Below, piece after piece: positions 55,201 to 63,235 of a stretch of 64,000 bases of DNA. Positions within the stretch are counted from its first letter, which is position 1; each line of letters begins with the position of its first letter. Origin of the DNA: Clostridiales bacterium (GTDB taxonomy: Bacteria; Bacillota; Clostridia; Christensenellales; Pumilibacteraceae); the NCBI GenBank assembly GCA_022508445.1, contig JAFLVG010000002.1, positions 62,001-126,000 of the forward strand. The letters are read 5' to 3'. The position numbers and the translations under genes were made by a program. The notes beneath the pieces are model-generated. The model had not been told where the DNA came from. It saw nothing but the letters and a program-made list of their open reading frames with translations, and made no database searches.

Positions 55201-58200
55201 CTACATCGAGGACAGCGTTGTTTACAATGCCGAGAAAACCGCGCTTCTATATTATCCGACAAACAAACCTGATAAATCGTACACAGTTCGTACCGGCACA
55301 TACGCGATTTACGAAGGTGCGTTTGCTAACAACAAGTATCTCGAAGAAATCACAATTCCCAATACGGTAGACTTAATTGGAGAGGGCGCGTTCTACGGCA
55401 GCATGAAGCTCACCACCGTCAACTTCGAGGCGGATAACGATACTACAAAGAACATGAGCCTCAATGTCGGATCTTCCGGCGACGCAATGGGCGCGTTCCA
55501 AAACTGTGAAGTATTGCAAAATGTCAATCTTCCGCAAAGAACGGTCGGACTCGGCCAGTATGCGTTTAGCGGTTGTGTGTCTCTTAGCAATTTGACGATA
55601 CACAAAAACGCACCTATTCAGCAGATCAATGCCAACGTGTTCAACAATGCAGGCAGCGGCACACTTGCTTTGCCCGACGCTGTCGAAACTATTGCGTCGA
55701 ATGCTTTCACCGGTAGCTTGTTCAGCGAAATTACCTTTGGTCGCGGACTTAAAACCATAGCTGCAAATGCCTTTGACGGAAGTGGAATTACAAAGGTTGT
55801 TTTGCCTTCGTCGCTCGAATCTATCGGTGCATCGGCTTTTGCAAACTGCGAGAACTTGGAATCTGCGGAAATCAAGCTCAACAGCACAAAAAATCTTACG
55901 ATTACCACAAATACAAGTACACTTGTCACTTCGTACGGCAAATACGGCACATTCTACAACTGTCCCAATCTACGTACGGCGACTATTGCATCCAACGGCA
56001 CATTGCCTTATTACATGTTCTATCTTTGCCCCAGTCTTGCCACTCTCACAATTACCGGTGATGCGACAATATCCGGTTACTTGTGCTATCAGCTTGACGG
56101 CCTCAAAAAGGTGGAGATTGCGAAAACCGTAAAGCAAATCGGTCAGTACGCATTCTATGAATGTCACAACCTCGGCAAGCATATTTCCGAGACATGCCCC
56201 GACGAAGAATGCGCCGGCGCTTCGGCTCACGGTTTCGTATTTACCGGAAGCGGCGATAGCAAACTTACAACGTTAGGCAACTATGCTTTCCAAAGTACGG
56301 CTATCTCGTCGTTTGTTATTCCGAGCTCCGTCACTTCGGTCGGTACTTATCTGTTCAAGAACAATACCGCGCTCACGAGTGTTACGATTCCCACCAAGTC
56401 GTTTGCGTCTATAAATACACAAATGTTCTATGGTTGCACTTCTTTGAGCAACGTCACGTTTGACAACAGCGGAACAGGCGACCGCAAGCTTGTGACAGTC
56501 GGATCGGCGTCATTCTACGGTTGCACGAACTTGAAGAGCATCGATTTGACCGGTTTCACAACCATTAACAATTCTACCTCAACCACAAACTCGGCGTTCT
56601 ATAATGCCGGCTTAACGAGTGTGACCATTCCGGACTCGATGACATCTCTCGGTGCCTATGCGTTCTACGGCTCCGCGTTGACGACTATCACGATACCTAC
56701 CGATAACGATGGCTTAACAACAACGGGCAGTTATACATTCACTAATTGCACGTCGCTTCAAACAGTCACGTTTACCGGAAAGGGTACAAAGTTGACCACG
56801 ATAGGCGACTACTCATTCCAGGGTTGCACTTCTCTTAAATCCATAGTATTCCCCACGGGACTTACCACTATCGGTAGCAACTCGTTTGCAAACAGCGGTC
56901 TTACAACCGTCGTGCTTGCCGGCACGGTAACGTCCATCGATTCGCAGGCATTCAAGGGTTGCGCCATCAAGGAGTTCCGAATCAACGGAGCAAGTGGGGC
57001 ATACGTAATGAGTGACGACGGTAAGGCTCTTCTCAATGCGAGCAGGGAAATCCTTATCCGCTATACAGGAAGCGAAAGTAGCTATACTATACCCGCCGGA
57101 ATAAAAACGATTGATGCATATGCCTTCTATGGGTGCACAACTCTTGAAGAAATAACGTTCAACGAAGATCTTGAAACCATCGGCACCTACGCATTTGCAT
57201 ACACTACTGCGCTAACCGATGTCGAATTGCCGGACAGTTTAACATTGATTGATACCTATGCATTCGCATATTCGGGCATAACCGGCATTACGTTTGGAAG
57301 CGAGCTGAAAACAATTTCCAACTATGCGTTCAACTATTGTGAGAATCTGGAAGAAATAACGTTCAACGATAAGCTTGAAACTATCGGCTCCTACGCATTC
57401 GCATACACTACTGCGCTAACCGATGTTGAATTGCCCGACAGCTTGACGCAGCTTAACACCTATGCGTTTGAATATTCCGGATTAACCGATGTGAAATTCG
57501 GCACAGGACTTGAAGTTATTTCCAACTACGCATTCTATCACTGCGAGAGTCTCTTGTCAGTCAACATCCCCGGGTCCGTCAAATCGATAGGCGCAACCAC
57601 GTCTCTTACAACTGCTTCATATGCGTTTGCCTATTGTTACAGTCTTCAAACGGTCACATTAAACAGCGGACTTGAATGGATAGGTGGGGTAGCGTTTATG
57701 GAATGCACATCACTTAATAGCATCTTCATTCCCGCAAGCGTAAAGACGATCGGAAGAGCTGCTTTTGCGGGGTGCTCCGCACTTAACAGCGTCACGCTTG
57801 AAGCGAGCGAGAATAAACTTGACATAGTATACGGTACAGCCGCTACATCCACATCTCGCGGTGCGTTTGCGGATTGTACATCGCTTACTGAAATCGATTT
57901 GTCTCATCGTCCGCTTGATTGCTATAATACATCGACATATTATGACCGGCTTTGCGATTATTTGTTTAGCGGTTGCACAAATCTCGAAACCGTCACATTG
58001 CCCGATAATATTACGTCGATAGGCACGGGTGCCTTCCAAAACTGCTTGTATCTCGAAGAAGCGCCTATGACCGACATAATAACGACGATAAACAACTACG
58101 CTTTCTACGGTTCGGGAATTAATAAGGCTGAATTGCCCGATACGCTCAAAACAATCGGTTCTTACGCCTTCATGGATTGCAAGCTGCTCGAAAAAATAAT

Positions 58201-60436
58201 AATTCCTGGAAGCGTCATCACAATCAACAGCGCGGCATTTGCAGGATGCTCATTGCTCGAAAGCGTAATCTTCGAGTCCGATAATGGCGGCGCAGGACTT
58301 GGCATTGCGTCGGGCTCCGGATCGACGAGCTTCAACCCCAGTCTAGCTCTCACAAATCGCGGTGTTTTCGGAGATTGTGTGTCGCTTAAAACCGTCGACC
58401 TTTCGACGAGAAGCGTAATTTACAACAGTCCTACAAATACGACATCCACATACGAAAAGAGACTGTCCAACTTCATCTTTGCGGATTGCACATCGCTGAC
58501 GTCTGTTGATCTGCCCACAAACACAATGCTTATAGGCACCGGATCGTTCTATAACTCCGGCTTGACGAGCTTTACCATAAACTCCGCGATGACCGGCTTA
58601 TCAAACAGCGCATTTGCGGAATGCAGCGATCTTGAAACGGTTGTGGTAAAGCCTGCCACATTAATCGCCGTAGCAGGCGGATCGAGTACCACGTCGATAA
58701 GTTCTTTGGGAGTATTCTACAACTGCACAGCCCTTAAATCGGTTGACTTTTCCACTCGTAACACTTACTACTTAGGTGCAACCACTACTAGCGGAACAAA
58801 TTACCAGGTAGGCGGATATTTGTTCTACGGCTGCAAGAATCTTGAAAGTGTCAAGTTCCCTTCGAACATTTCACAAATTCTTGCGTACGCGTTCTACGGT
58901 TGCACATCGCTTGCTGAAATCGACATCCCCGACAGCGTTACGATAATTAAGGAAAACGCATTCCGTGGTAGTGGTCTTGTTAACTTGAAACTCCCGGCAA
59001 GTCTTGATTGGGTTTACGAATCGGCGTTTAGAGACTGTAAGGCTCTTGTCAGCGTTCAGTTCCCCAATCCTTGTAGCATCAGGTATATAACCAAGTATGT
59101 ATTTATGGACTGCACGAGCTTGAAGTCGCTTTACATTCCGGCAGGCATCGGTCAAATCGGTGACGCGACATTCGCCGGCTGCACCGCCCTTGAAACCATC
59201 GAATTCGAAGAGAGTGCAACGCGCCTCTTAATTGCGACAGGTACAGGCACCGAGGGCGAGCAAAGAGGTATGTTCGCTGACTGCACTTCCTTGAAGACAG
59301 TTGACCTTTCGTCCATAAACTACACCAGATTCTGGTATACTAAATATCAGGGTGCCGGCGCTACTTTGAGCTGGTCGTATACGATCAACTCGGCTGTGCC
59401 GGAATACATGTTCTATAACTGCACAAACCTCGAATCCGTCAAGCTCGGTAACATAATGTGGTTCGGCGGTGGCTTCTCGAACAATCTCACGTATGCGGAC
59501 TTCTGCTTCGGCAACTGCACTAGCCTTAAAGAAGTGGAATTCCCCACGGAAGTTGATTTCCGACTTGGCGATACGTCGTTCTACAACTGTGGCTTCGAAG
59601 AGCTCACTATTCCGAGCAATATGGCAGGCATTGGTACCGGACCGTTTGCGGACAACAAGCAGCTCACCAAGCTTGTGGTGGAGCCCAACACGCTTTGCAC
59701 ATACATTAGAGGCTTCTCCGGCTGTGAAAAACTTGCGGAAGTGGAATTGCCTTACACCTTGAAGGGTGTTGACCTCAGTGCGTTTAAGGACTGCGTAAGT
59801 CTCAAAACAATTACTTTGCCCGTCGAGCTCGACTACATTGATTCAAACGCTTTCCAAGGCAGCGGACTTACGAGCATAACTATTCCGAGTGGCGTTAGAA
59901 TGTACAGCTATGCGTTTGCCGATTGTAAGGACCTTTCAAGCGTCGAGTTTGTCGGCACCATAGGCAACTTCGGCTGGCACTTATTTGAAAACTGCACAGC
60001 GCTTACCGAGATTACCCTTCCTAACGACATAACGTACATTCCGCAGTATGCGTTCTACGGTTGCTCCGCTTTGACAACGCTCGTCATTCCGGCAACCGTT
60101 ACCGAAATAGGCGACTTCGCGTTTGCCGACTGCACTTCGCTCACCGAAATCATCATACCCGAAGCGGTCGAAGAGATGGGTGATTACGTGTTCCAGGGTT
60201 GGACATCCGCTCAGACGATTTACATCGAGACGCATCAAATCGCTCCTTTGGGTTGGTCTGAGTACTGGAACTACAATTCGAAACAGGTCGAAATCACTCC
60301 CGAGTTACCGCCCGAAGATGGTGACGACCAAGAAGATGTTGAGCCCGAGTATGAGATTCAGCCCGACGGTGTGTGCGGTGCCAGAATCGAGTGGGGGTAC
60401 ACCCGTCCCAATCCCGACACTCAGATAACCGCATAA
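49220..60436 (+). CDS. Giant InlB/LRR_5 (BspA-type) surface lipoprotein, 3738 residues
   Basis: ATG 49220 follows AGGAGG. The lipobox is SIAC, with Cys at residue 25. Two InlB B-type repeats follow (about residues 110-275), then Fn3-like modules to about 690, two more InlB-type repeats (about 693-848) and LRR_5 repeats from about 850 to 3690. The LRR core is the usual BspA form, LTxVxxPxSVxxIGxxAFxxC. The acidic tail has no membrane helix, so anchoring is by the lipid alone. BspA-type LRRs in other bacteria bind host or bacterial surface ligands; the ligand here is unknown. Several longer modules interrupt the LRRs in a recurring order. It is monocistronic. Confidence 0.93.
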   Translation: MKRPRLLYIIIVAVVALIGAISIACGNSNPKKVKEGPETGIYYYDAEDGEYLITLKSGDVVTLITTETDKTGKYTVSGNNLTFKFTDEQYTAVLNNDILIVSMGEDEAELRFTKKITYTVTFDVGAGASAVESVKVVNGKKLARPATPTNGAMEFIGWYKDKEYTTPFIFESDTITGNTTLYARWVQPVFGQSEFTVDFDLNYETDETVESKKTIGGKLYDLPVPPRDGYSFRNWWVMCDGEYSYRVTEDTVFAENTTVYAMWQSTETSSKLATPIVDVTSNGISWGSNANARTFRVTVKGPDGETLINEDRGSTTMDLPFSEWAAGQYTISVTAISASGNTANNSDPAIRKYNNKALARVSLFTVVEPSTLIYNAVEGAEKYIISVNCGDSNHVHSAFDNGLLTSFNFVNCKMQDGGIKFTITATAEGKAKSVSEPYVYKRTLESVVGLHFDAATEEVVWNSVANAAGYTVLLSCENDAHDHNVRIDVGNKTSVSIKEYESCDGDITVKVTPYTKGYISPVPAELTVQKTTLAAPSNIRIVGSMLTWDGDNNATSYAIYVGGSTYTSATTSFDLQQADSTTWVTGTDYQIRVMSVGSGVYTSSLWSDVVDARYYAMYSSLTYNGGVVSWRRVIGVVSYNVKVNNGEAVSITDGSNNANVRLTQEGVNTISVNFVDKDGTVSDWATITVVAHAIEFDLRGAIGDVPTQYYAVGDKLYLPVKTDMEKTGYVFSGWYTTPTGPDGMGALYDDEYFIGTGGFVLYAYWKPEIYEITFDYNGGLLGVATGNVIYRQEYTWPIAEPADTSSVFIGWFSDRYGFEIQYTDENGNSLSRWNITRGMTVYACWASIFSFEKLSNGTYRISKDSTYFAGHAPDELTIPATYQGINDSRPISVTEIGSTSFTNSSMLKKVRIPNTIKYVDTNAFSGSNNIEAFEIYDAGSSAPTYSAIDGVLYHDALNDFGVITSKELLIYPRAKIGDFVMPSGVTLLPLRSLYYVKANKITIPATVTTIERNAFYYCDVSEIEFEFAGNVEEGGTVQPLIIYEEAFYYCSKLKKIVIPARLSSFNPLVFKNCNAFEAIEVEPASKNYSSVDGYLCNAAGDTILYCPTNAVVGELKLPARINKIGERAFAANTKITSVVFPANLIEIYDYAFSKCTQLESVTFDKALIGMKAKIGDYAFEGCTKLATVDFSESAVVKIGHYAFTGCTAIASITFPSSLTEIGQYAFNGCTKLETVEFEESEGSLLIDDAAFNGCTKITEITIPKHVTHIGEGVFAGCTKLATILVDEENMHYETWEGVLFSKGFEEMLFYPLGKTDSFTLPSQVKTLGARLFKNNTSISGITIHSNVTSIGDEAFMGCTGLKEVIIEDGDRELTIGAGAFEGCTNLTKITMANRIKVISDRMFYNNSKLAEFDMPDYVTSIGENAFYNTVINEITIPATVYELGYRAFYNAKKLVTVTFENAPEVEGDGEEEDESIVYADTLEVKENANYLAETFSSCSALTTVTLPTRLTSIGNSMFVSCTSLKSIYINNTVTYIGSKAFSGCTALTTVEFQEGGSKTLELAAAVPNTTPTTATGIFSGCTLLSSINLPNRIEYIPAYMFYNCRSLASITIPNSVKSTLNSDGTVIINALEKGAFQSCTGLVTVSFAKGNENAVTIGGSVFSGCSKLTTLNLPKGLTYAVIKAKGENDADIYVHDYYNIFGTDALLSCSLFNTITVEEGGKYYAVDGILYYKKTETVNDSEDDTVEGAVAAVDDGDGSDVTGEGATTKVLVNEAVYCPIGRTKAVVIPYDVTSINARAFFKAWNITSFAFQETPEDKEEVDLVINDGTDEITTGAFNQFIGITSITLPRRLTYIGDYAFYNCSMLQILTFPEDSRVKRIGNYAFSKCTNIRSVVIPAATETIGDYAFAGNVRTSSFTFAEDSQLKSIGSGAFSENVFTSIVIPNSVTTLGSGLFSGSSVRSVVLPSSLADIDTGIFAGCDTLTDISITGNSKIYIEDSVVYNAEKTALLYYPTNKPDKSYTVRTGTYAIYEGAFANNKYLEEITIPNTVDLIGEGAFYGSMKLTTVNFEADNDTTKNMSLNVGSSGDAMGAFQNCEVLQNVNLPQRTVGLGQYAFSGCVSLSNLTIHKNAPIQQINANVFNNAGSGTLALPDAVETIASNAFTGSLFSEITFGRGLKTIAANAFDGSGITKVVLPSSLESIGASAFANCENLESAEIKLNSTKNLTITTNTSTLVTSYGKYGTFYNCPNLRTATIASNGTLPYYMFYLCPSLATLTITGDATISGYLCYQLDGLKKVEIAKTVKQIGQYAFYECHNLGKHISETCPDEECAGASAHGFVFTGSGDSKLTTLGNYAFQSTAISSFVIPSSVTSVGTYLFKNNTALTSVTIPTKSFASINTQMFYGCTSLSNVTFDNSGTGDRKLVTVGSASFYGCTNLKSIDLTGFTTINNSTSTTNSAFYNAGLTSVTIPDSMTSLGAYAFYGSALTTITIPTDNDGLTTTGSYTFTNCTSLQTVTFTGKGTKLTTIGDYSFQGCTSLKSIVFPTGLTTIGSNSFANSGLTTVVLAGTVTSIDSQAFKGCAIKEFRINGASGAYVMSDDGKALLNASREILIRYTGSESSYTIPAGIKTIDAYAFYGCTTLEEITFNEDLETIGTYAFAYTTALTDVELPDSLTLIDTYAFAYSGITGITFGSELKTISNYAFNYCENLEEITFNDKLETIGSYAFAYTTALTDVELPDSLTQLNTYAFEYSGLTDVKFGTGLEVISNYAFYHCESLLSVNIPGSVKSIGATTSLTTASYAFAYCYSLQTVTLNSGLEWIGGVAFMECTSLNSIFIPASVKTIGRAAFAGCSALNSVTLEASENKLDIVYGTAATSTSRGAFADCTSLTEIDLSHRPLDCYNTSTYYDRLCDYLFSGCTNLETVTLPDNITSIGTGAFQNCLYLEEAPMTDIITTINNYAFYGSGINKAELPDTLKTIGSYAFMDCKLLEKIIIPGSVITINSAAFAGCSLLESVIFESDNGGAGLGIASGSGSTSFNPSLALTNRGVFGDCVSLKTVDLSTRSVIYNSPTNTTSTYEKRLSNFIFADCTSLTSVDLPTNTMLIGTGSFYNSGLTSFTINSAMTGLSNSAFAECSDLETVVVKPATLIAVAGGSSTTSISSLGVFYNCTALKSVDFSTRNTYYLGATTTSGTNYQVGGYLFYGCKNLESVKFPSNISQILAYAFYGCTSLAEIDIPDSVTIIKENAFRGSGLVNLKLPASLDWVYESAFRDCKALVSVQFPNPCSIRYITKYVFMDCTSLKSLYIPAGIGQIGDATFAGCTALETIEFEESATRLLIATGTGTEGEQRGMFADCTSLKTVDLSSINYTRFWYTKYQGAGATLSWSYTINSAVPEYMFYNCTNLESVKLGNIMWFGGGFSNNLTYADFCFGNCTSLKEVEFPTEVDFRLGDTSFYNCGFEELTIPSNMAGIGTGPFADNKQLTKLVVEPNTLCTYIRGFSGCEKLAEVELPYTLKGVDLSAFKDCVSLKTITLPVELDYIDSNAFQGSGLTSITIPSGVRMYSYAFADCKDLSSVEFVGTIGNFGWHLFENCTALTEITLPNDITYIPQYAFYGCSALTTLVIPATVTEIGDFAFADCTSLTEIIIPEAVEEMGDYVFQGWTSAQTIYIETHQIAPLGWSEYWNYNSKQVEITPELPPEDGDDQEDVEPEYEIQPDGVCGARIEWGYTRPNPDTQITA
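57146..57553 (+). repeat. 204-bp tandem duplication inside the giant LRR gene
   Basis: The sequence beginning GAAGAAATAACGTTCAACGA at 57146 recurs at 57350, a spacing of 204 bases or 68 codons. The first half of each copy is nearly identical, including YAFAYTTALTDVELPDSLT in the protein. It looks like a recent in-frame expansion of the LRR array. Confidence 0.85.
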
Positions 60437-60445
60437 GTCGCAGTT

Positions 60446-60486
60446 ACAATTGCCTGCCTTTCGGAGAGCGAATGGCAGGCAATTGT
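60446..60486 (+). terminator. Terminator of the giant lipoprotein gene
   Basis: ACAATTGCCTGCC (60446-60458) and GGCAGGCAATTGT (60474-60486) make a perfect 13-bp stem with a 15-base loop. The T-run after it is weak (TAATAACGTTTT). Confidence 0.75.
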
Positions 60487-60638
60487 TAATAACGTTTTGG
60501 CGACTTTATTCGGTTTTGTATGTTTTTCGTCGTCACAACCTTATGGATGTTGTACTTTTAAAGAAACATATATGGGTCTTTACTTCATATAATATATCAT
60601 ATTAGTATAAATCGGTTTAAAATATACTATAAATACGC

Positions 60639-60667
60639 TTGACATTACTCTCGCGTTGTGTTATAAT
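60639..60667 (+). promoter_or_regulatory. Promoter of the MoxR-DUF58 operon (module copy 2)
   Basis: TTGACA (60639-60644) and TATAAT (60662-60667) are 17 bases apart. The upstream TATAAATACGC matches the region before the promoter at 49112. Confidence 0.9.
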
Positions 60668-60680
60668 GAACCAAGCATTC

Positions 60681-60720
60681 GACAAAGGCGTCGCAATCTA
60701 TTTTGCGGTGCCTTTTATAT
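60681..60720 (+). terminator. Early leader terminator/attenuator hairpin (module copy 2)
   Basis: GACAAAGGCGTCGCAA is identical to 49151-49166. CGCAA and TTGCG pair, with AAAGGC and GCCTTTT as the outer stem. It lies 13 bases after the -10 box and about 165 bases before the first start codon, so transcription must pass it to reach the operon. Confidence 0.65.
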
Positions 60721-60762
60721 AGCCTTTTTTATGGGTTCGATTGCCGAAATATTAGCAGTCGT

Positions 60763-60776
60763 GTGTACATGTACAC
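60763..60776. promoter_or_regulatory. 14-bp perfect palindrome, candidate regulator site
   Basis: GTGTACATGTACAC is fully self-complementary and lies in the leader of the MoxR operon, 96 bases after the -10 box. It could be a dimeric regulator site. Confidence 0.5.
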
Positions 60777-60829
60777 TTTAAGCTCACATCGTGGTTGTAA
60801 ATTACTTTAATCACGCAACAGCAACCCAC

Positions 60830-60849
60830 GAATCCGCTTATGCGGATTC
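60830..60849 (+). other. Hairpin in the leader upstream of the MoxR operon
   Basis: GAATCCGC-TTAT-GCGGATTC is an 8-bp stem with a 4-base loop, about 25 bases before the ribosome site AGGAGG. No T-run follows. Together with the palindrome it fills an otherwise gene-free stretch of about 160 bases. Confidence 0.55.
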
Positions 60850-60886
60850 TCCGAAAACTTATAATAAATAGGACAGGAGGTACAAA

Positions 60887-62047
60887 ATGGACAGTAAAAA
60901 AGTTTTCGACAAGTATTATTCAAGACTGGCTAAGGAATCAATCATCAAATCGATTCTGTGCAGCGCGGCTATCGGTTTGGGATTGGCGTTTGCGCTCGCA
61001 CTCGTATTTTGGTTTATCGATTTCGAGTTCTTTTGGATTTCGGTATTAATCGGCGTAGCGGTTGCGGCTTCGTTGTTGCCGCTGTTCTATTATAAGCGCT
61101 TCCGTCCCACTACCAGGGCTGTTGCGCACAGAATAGACAGACTCGGTTTGGAAGAGCGCATCATCACAATGACAGAGCTCGAAAACGACGACTCGTATAT
61201 TGCAATGCGCCAGCGCGAGGACGCCAAGGCTGCAATTGCTGCGGTCACGAATCGTACTATAAAGCTCTCTGTTCCCAGAAATATGCTTGCCGTCACTGTT
61301 GCGGTTTTAGTGGCATGCTTGGCAATGGTGTTGATTAATATTTTCAGCGTAGTAGGAATTATGCCTAAGGCGAGTGAAATTATCGATCAAATAACGTCGG
61401 GCGAAGAGCAATATTATACCGTATCATATATTTGCTACGGCGAAGGCTACATTGAGGGCGACGAAGAGCAGGTTGTCGCTATCGGCGAATCCACAGAGAT
61501 GGTTGTCGCAGTTGCGGACGACGGATATTATTTTGACGGTTGGCATGTTTTCATCGGTTGGTCTATCGAAGAAGTAAACGATTTTTTGGCTGAGGGTTGG
61601 CTTGCCTATCCGTCAATGTGGAACGATGAAATCCCCGTGCCCGAAAGAATCGAAGAAAACGTCATCGACAATATGACGGTTGTGGCCGTGTTCAGAAAAA
61701 TGGGAGACCCAGGCGATGACGGTGAACCCGGCGACGGCGAACCCGGCGACGGCGAGCCCGGAGATGAGGGCGAGCCCGGAGATGGTAGCGGCGACGGAAT
61801 GCCGGGCGATCCCGATAACGGCAACAACGGAAATAATGGTCAGTCCGATAATAACGGCGCAGGTGAAGGCGGCGGCGCAGGCGACGGCAAAAACATTCAG
61901 GACAATACGCACCTTGACGGCGAAACCCCGATTGACGCTTTCTATCAAGAGTATTTGGAGCTCGCTATGAAAATGCTTGCCGAGGGCAAGGAGTTGCCGG
62001 AGGACCTTCGCAGAATTATCGAGGCGTATTTCGGCGGCATGCTGTAA
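60887..62047 (+). CDS. Membrane protein with divergent InlB-like domain and collagen-like segment, MoxR operon
   Basis: The 386-residue product has two membrane helices near residues 20-65 and a cytoplasmic stretch with a coiled-coil look (HRIDRLGLEERIITMTELE). A third helix lies near 130-155. Outside, residues 175-235 resemble a divergent InlB B-repeat (YTVSYICYGEGYIEGD, then DDGYYFDGW). A run of GEPGDG-type repeats and a Gly/Asn/Asp linker come next. The end is a short helical segment. Its head resembles the membrane proteins (DUF4175-like) found beside MoxR and DUF58 genes. It is first in the operon; AGGAGG precedes the ATG. Function is unknown. Confidence 0.75.
   Translation: MDSKKVFDKYYSRLAKESIIKSILCSAAIGLGLAFALALVFWFIDFEFFWISVLIGVAVAASLLPLFYYKRFRPTTRAVAHRIDRLGLEERIITMTELENDDSYIAMRQREDAKAAIAAVTNRTIKLSVPRNMLAVTVAVLVACLAMVLINIFSVVGIMPKASEIIDQITSGEEQYYTVSYICYGEGYIEGDEEQVVAIGESTEMVVAVADDGYYFDGWHVFIGWSIEEVNDFLAEGWLAYPSMWNDEIPVPERIEENVIDNMTVVAVFRKMGDPGDDGEPGDGEPGDGEPGDEGEPGDGSGDGMPGDPDNGNNGNNGQSDNNGAGEGGGAGDGKNIQDNTHLDGETPIDAFYQEYLELAMKMLAEGKELPEDLRRIIEAYFGGML
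61703..61819 (+). repeat. Collagen-like Gly-Glu-Pro-Gly-Asp repeats
   Basis: About six GEPGDG-type units encode an acidic, collagen-like linker between the membrane and the C-terminal helix of this protein. Confidence 0.85.
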
Positions 62048-62089
62048 ATCTTACTGATTTAGCTTATTACTTTTTTGAGGTATTTTTAA

Positions 62090-63235
62090 ATGGTTACGGA
62101 AAAAGATGTCATGCATTTCAGCGAACAGTGCAAGAAGATATTTGCACAGGTCGAGCGCGACGTTATCGGTCAAAAAGAGGTAGTCGAAGGAACGATTATC
62201 GCCATGATAGCAGGTGGTAATGTCTTGCTCGAAGGTGTTCCGGGCGTTGGCAAAACGCGTTTGGTGCGTTCCTTGGGCAGGGTATTCAACCTTCCTTTCT
62301 CGCGTATTCAGTTCACTCCCGACTTGATGCCTGCGGACGTCACGGGTACCAATATCGTTGTCAAAGACGCGGCAGGCAATTCGAGCTTTCAGTTCCAGGC
62401 CGGTCCCGTTTTCAGCAACATCATTTTGGCTGACGAGATTAACCGTGCAACGCCCAAAACTCAGTCTGCTTTGCTCGAAGCCATGCAAGAGCATACCGTA
62501 ACCGTTATGGGTGTTTCCAGAAAACTGAACGAGCCGTTCTTTGTTCTTGCGACTCAAAACCCGATAGAGCAAGACGGTACGTATCCGTTGCCCGAAGCAC
62601 AGATGGACCGCTTTATGTTCAAGCTCATCGTCAAGAATCCCAGTCTTGACGAGTTGATGGACATTGTTAATATGACGCAAAAGACAATGGCAGAGGTCGC
62701 GGACTCCGTTTGTACAGGCGAAGAGCTTTTGCGCATGCGTGTGACCGCCAATGCAATACCTGTTGCAGAGCCGGTCATGCGTTACGCTATGATGCTTTGT
62801 TCGGCCACGCACCCCGACAGCGAATGCGCGTCGGAGACTGCGAAGAAGTACGTGCGTCTCGGCGCCAGCCCTCGTGCCGGCCAAGCGCTCATATCTGCCG
62901 CCAAAGTTAAGGCTTTGCTTCAAGGCAGATTTAATGTCGCGTACAGCGATGTCAATGAGCTTGCTTATGCAGTTTTACGCCATCGTATGAAGCTTAATTT
63001 CGAAGCGATTGCCGAGCGTGTTACTCCCGATCAAATCATTGAGCTTATCATAGGTGAGCTGGGTAAAAAATACGATATTTCCACAAGCTATAAGACGTTA
63101 ACCAAAGAACCCGTTGCGACCGACGCCGATTCTGACAGTGTTGTCGAAGACAACGCAGAGTCCGTTGTTGCGGAAGCCGATGTTCAAGAGGAAGACTCCA
63201 AGAAAAAATCCAAGCGGAGAAATGCTAAAAAATAA
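62090..63235 (+). CDS. MoxR-family AAA+ ATPase
   Basis: The 381-residue product has Walker A EGVPGVGKTR near residue 47, Walker B ILADEINRATPKTQSA near 113, the sensor segment FFVLATQNPIEQDGTYPLPEAQMDRF near 145 (quoted in part: ATQNPIEQ, EAQMDRF) and a lid domain ending near 330. An extra C-terminal tail, acidic then Lys-rich, follows. MoxR ATPases act as chaperones for maturation of partner complexes and typically sit beside DUF58/VWA genes, as here. The stop overlaps the next ATG (TAATG). GAGGT precedes its start. Confidence 0.95.
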   Translation: MVTEKDVMHFSEQCKKIFAQVERDVIGQKEVVEGTIIAMIAGGNVLLEGVPGVGKTRLVRSLGRVFNLPFSRIQFTPDLMPADVTGTNIVVKDAAGNSSFQFQAGPVFSNIILADEINRATPKTQSALLEAMQEHTVTVMGVSRKLNEPFFVLATQNPIEQDGTYPLPEAQMDRFMFKLIVKNPSLDELMDIVNMTQKTMAEVADSVCTGEELLRMRVTANAIPVAEPVMRYAMMLCSATHPDSECASETAKKYVRLGASPRAGQALISAAKVKALLQGRFNVAYSDVNELAYAVLRHRMKLNFEAIAERVTPDQIIELIIGELGKKYDISTSYKTLTKEPVATDADSDSVVEDNAESVVAEADVQEEDSKKKSKRRNAKK

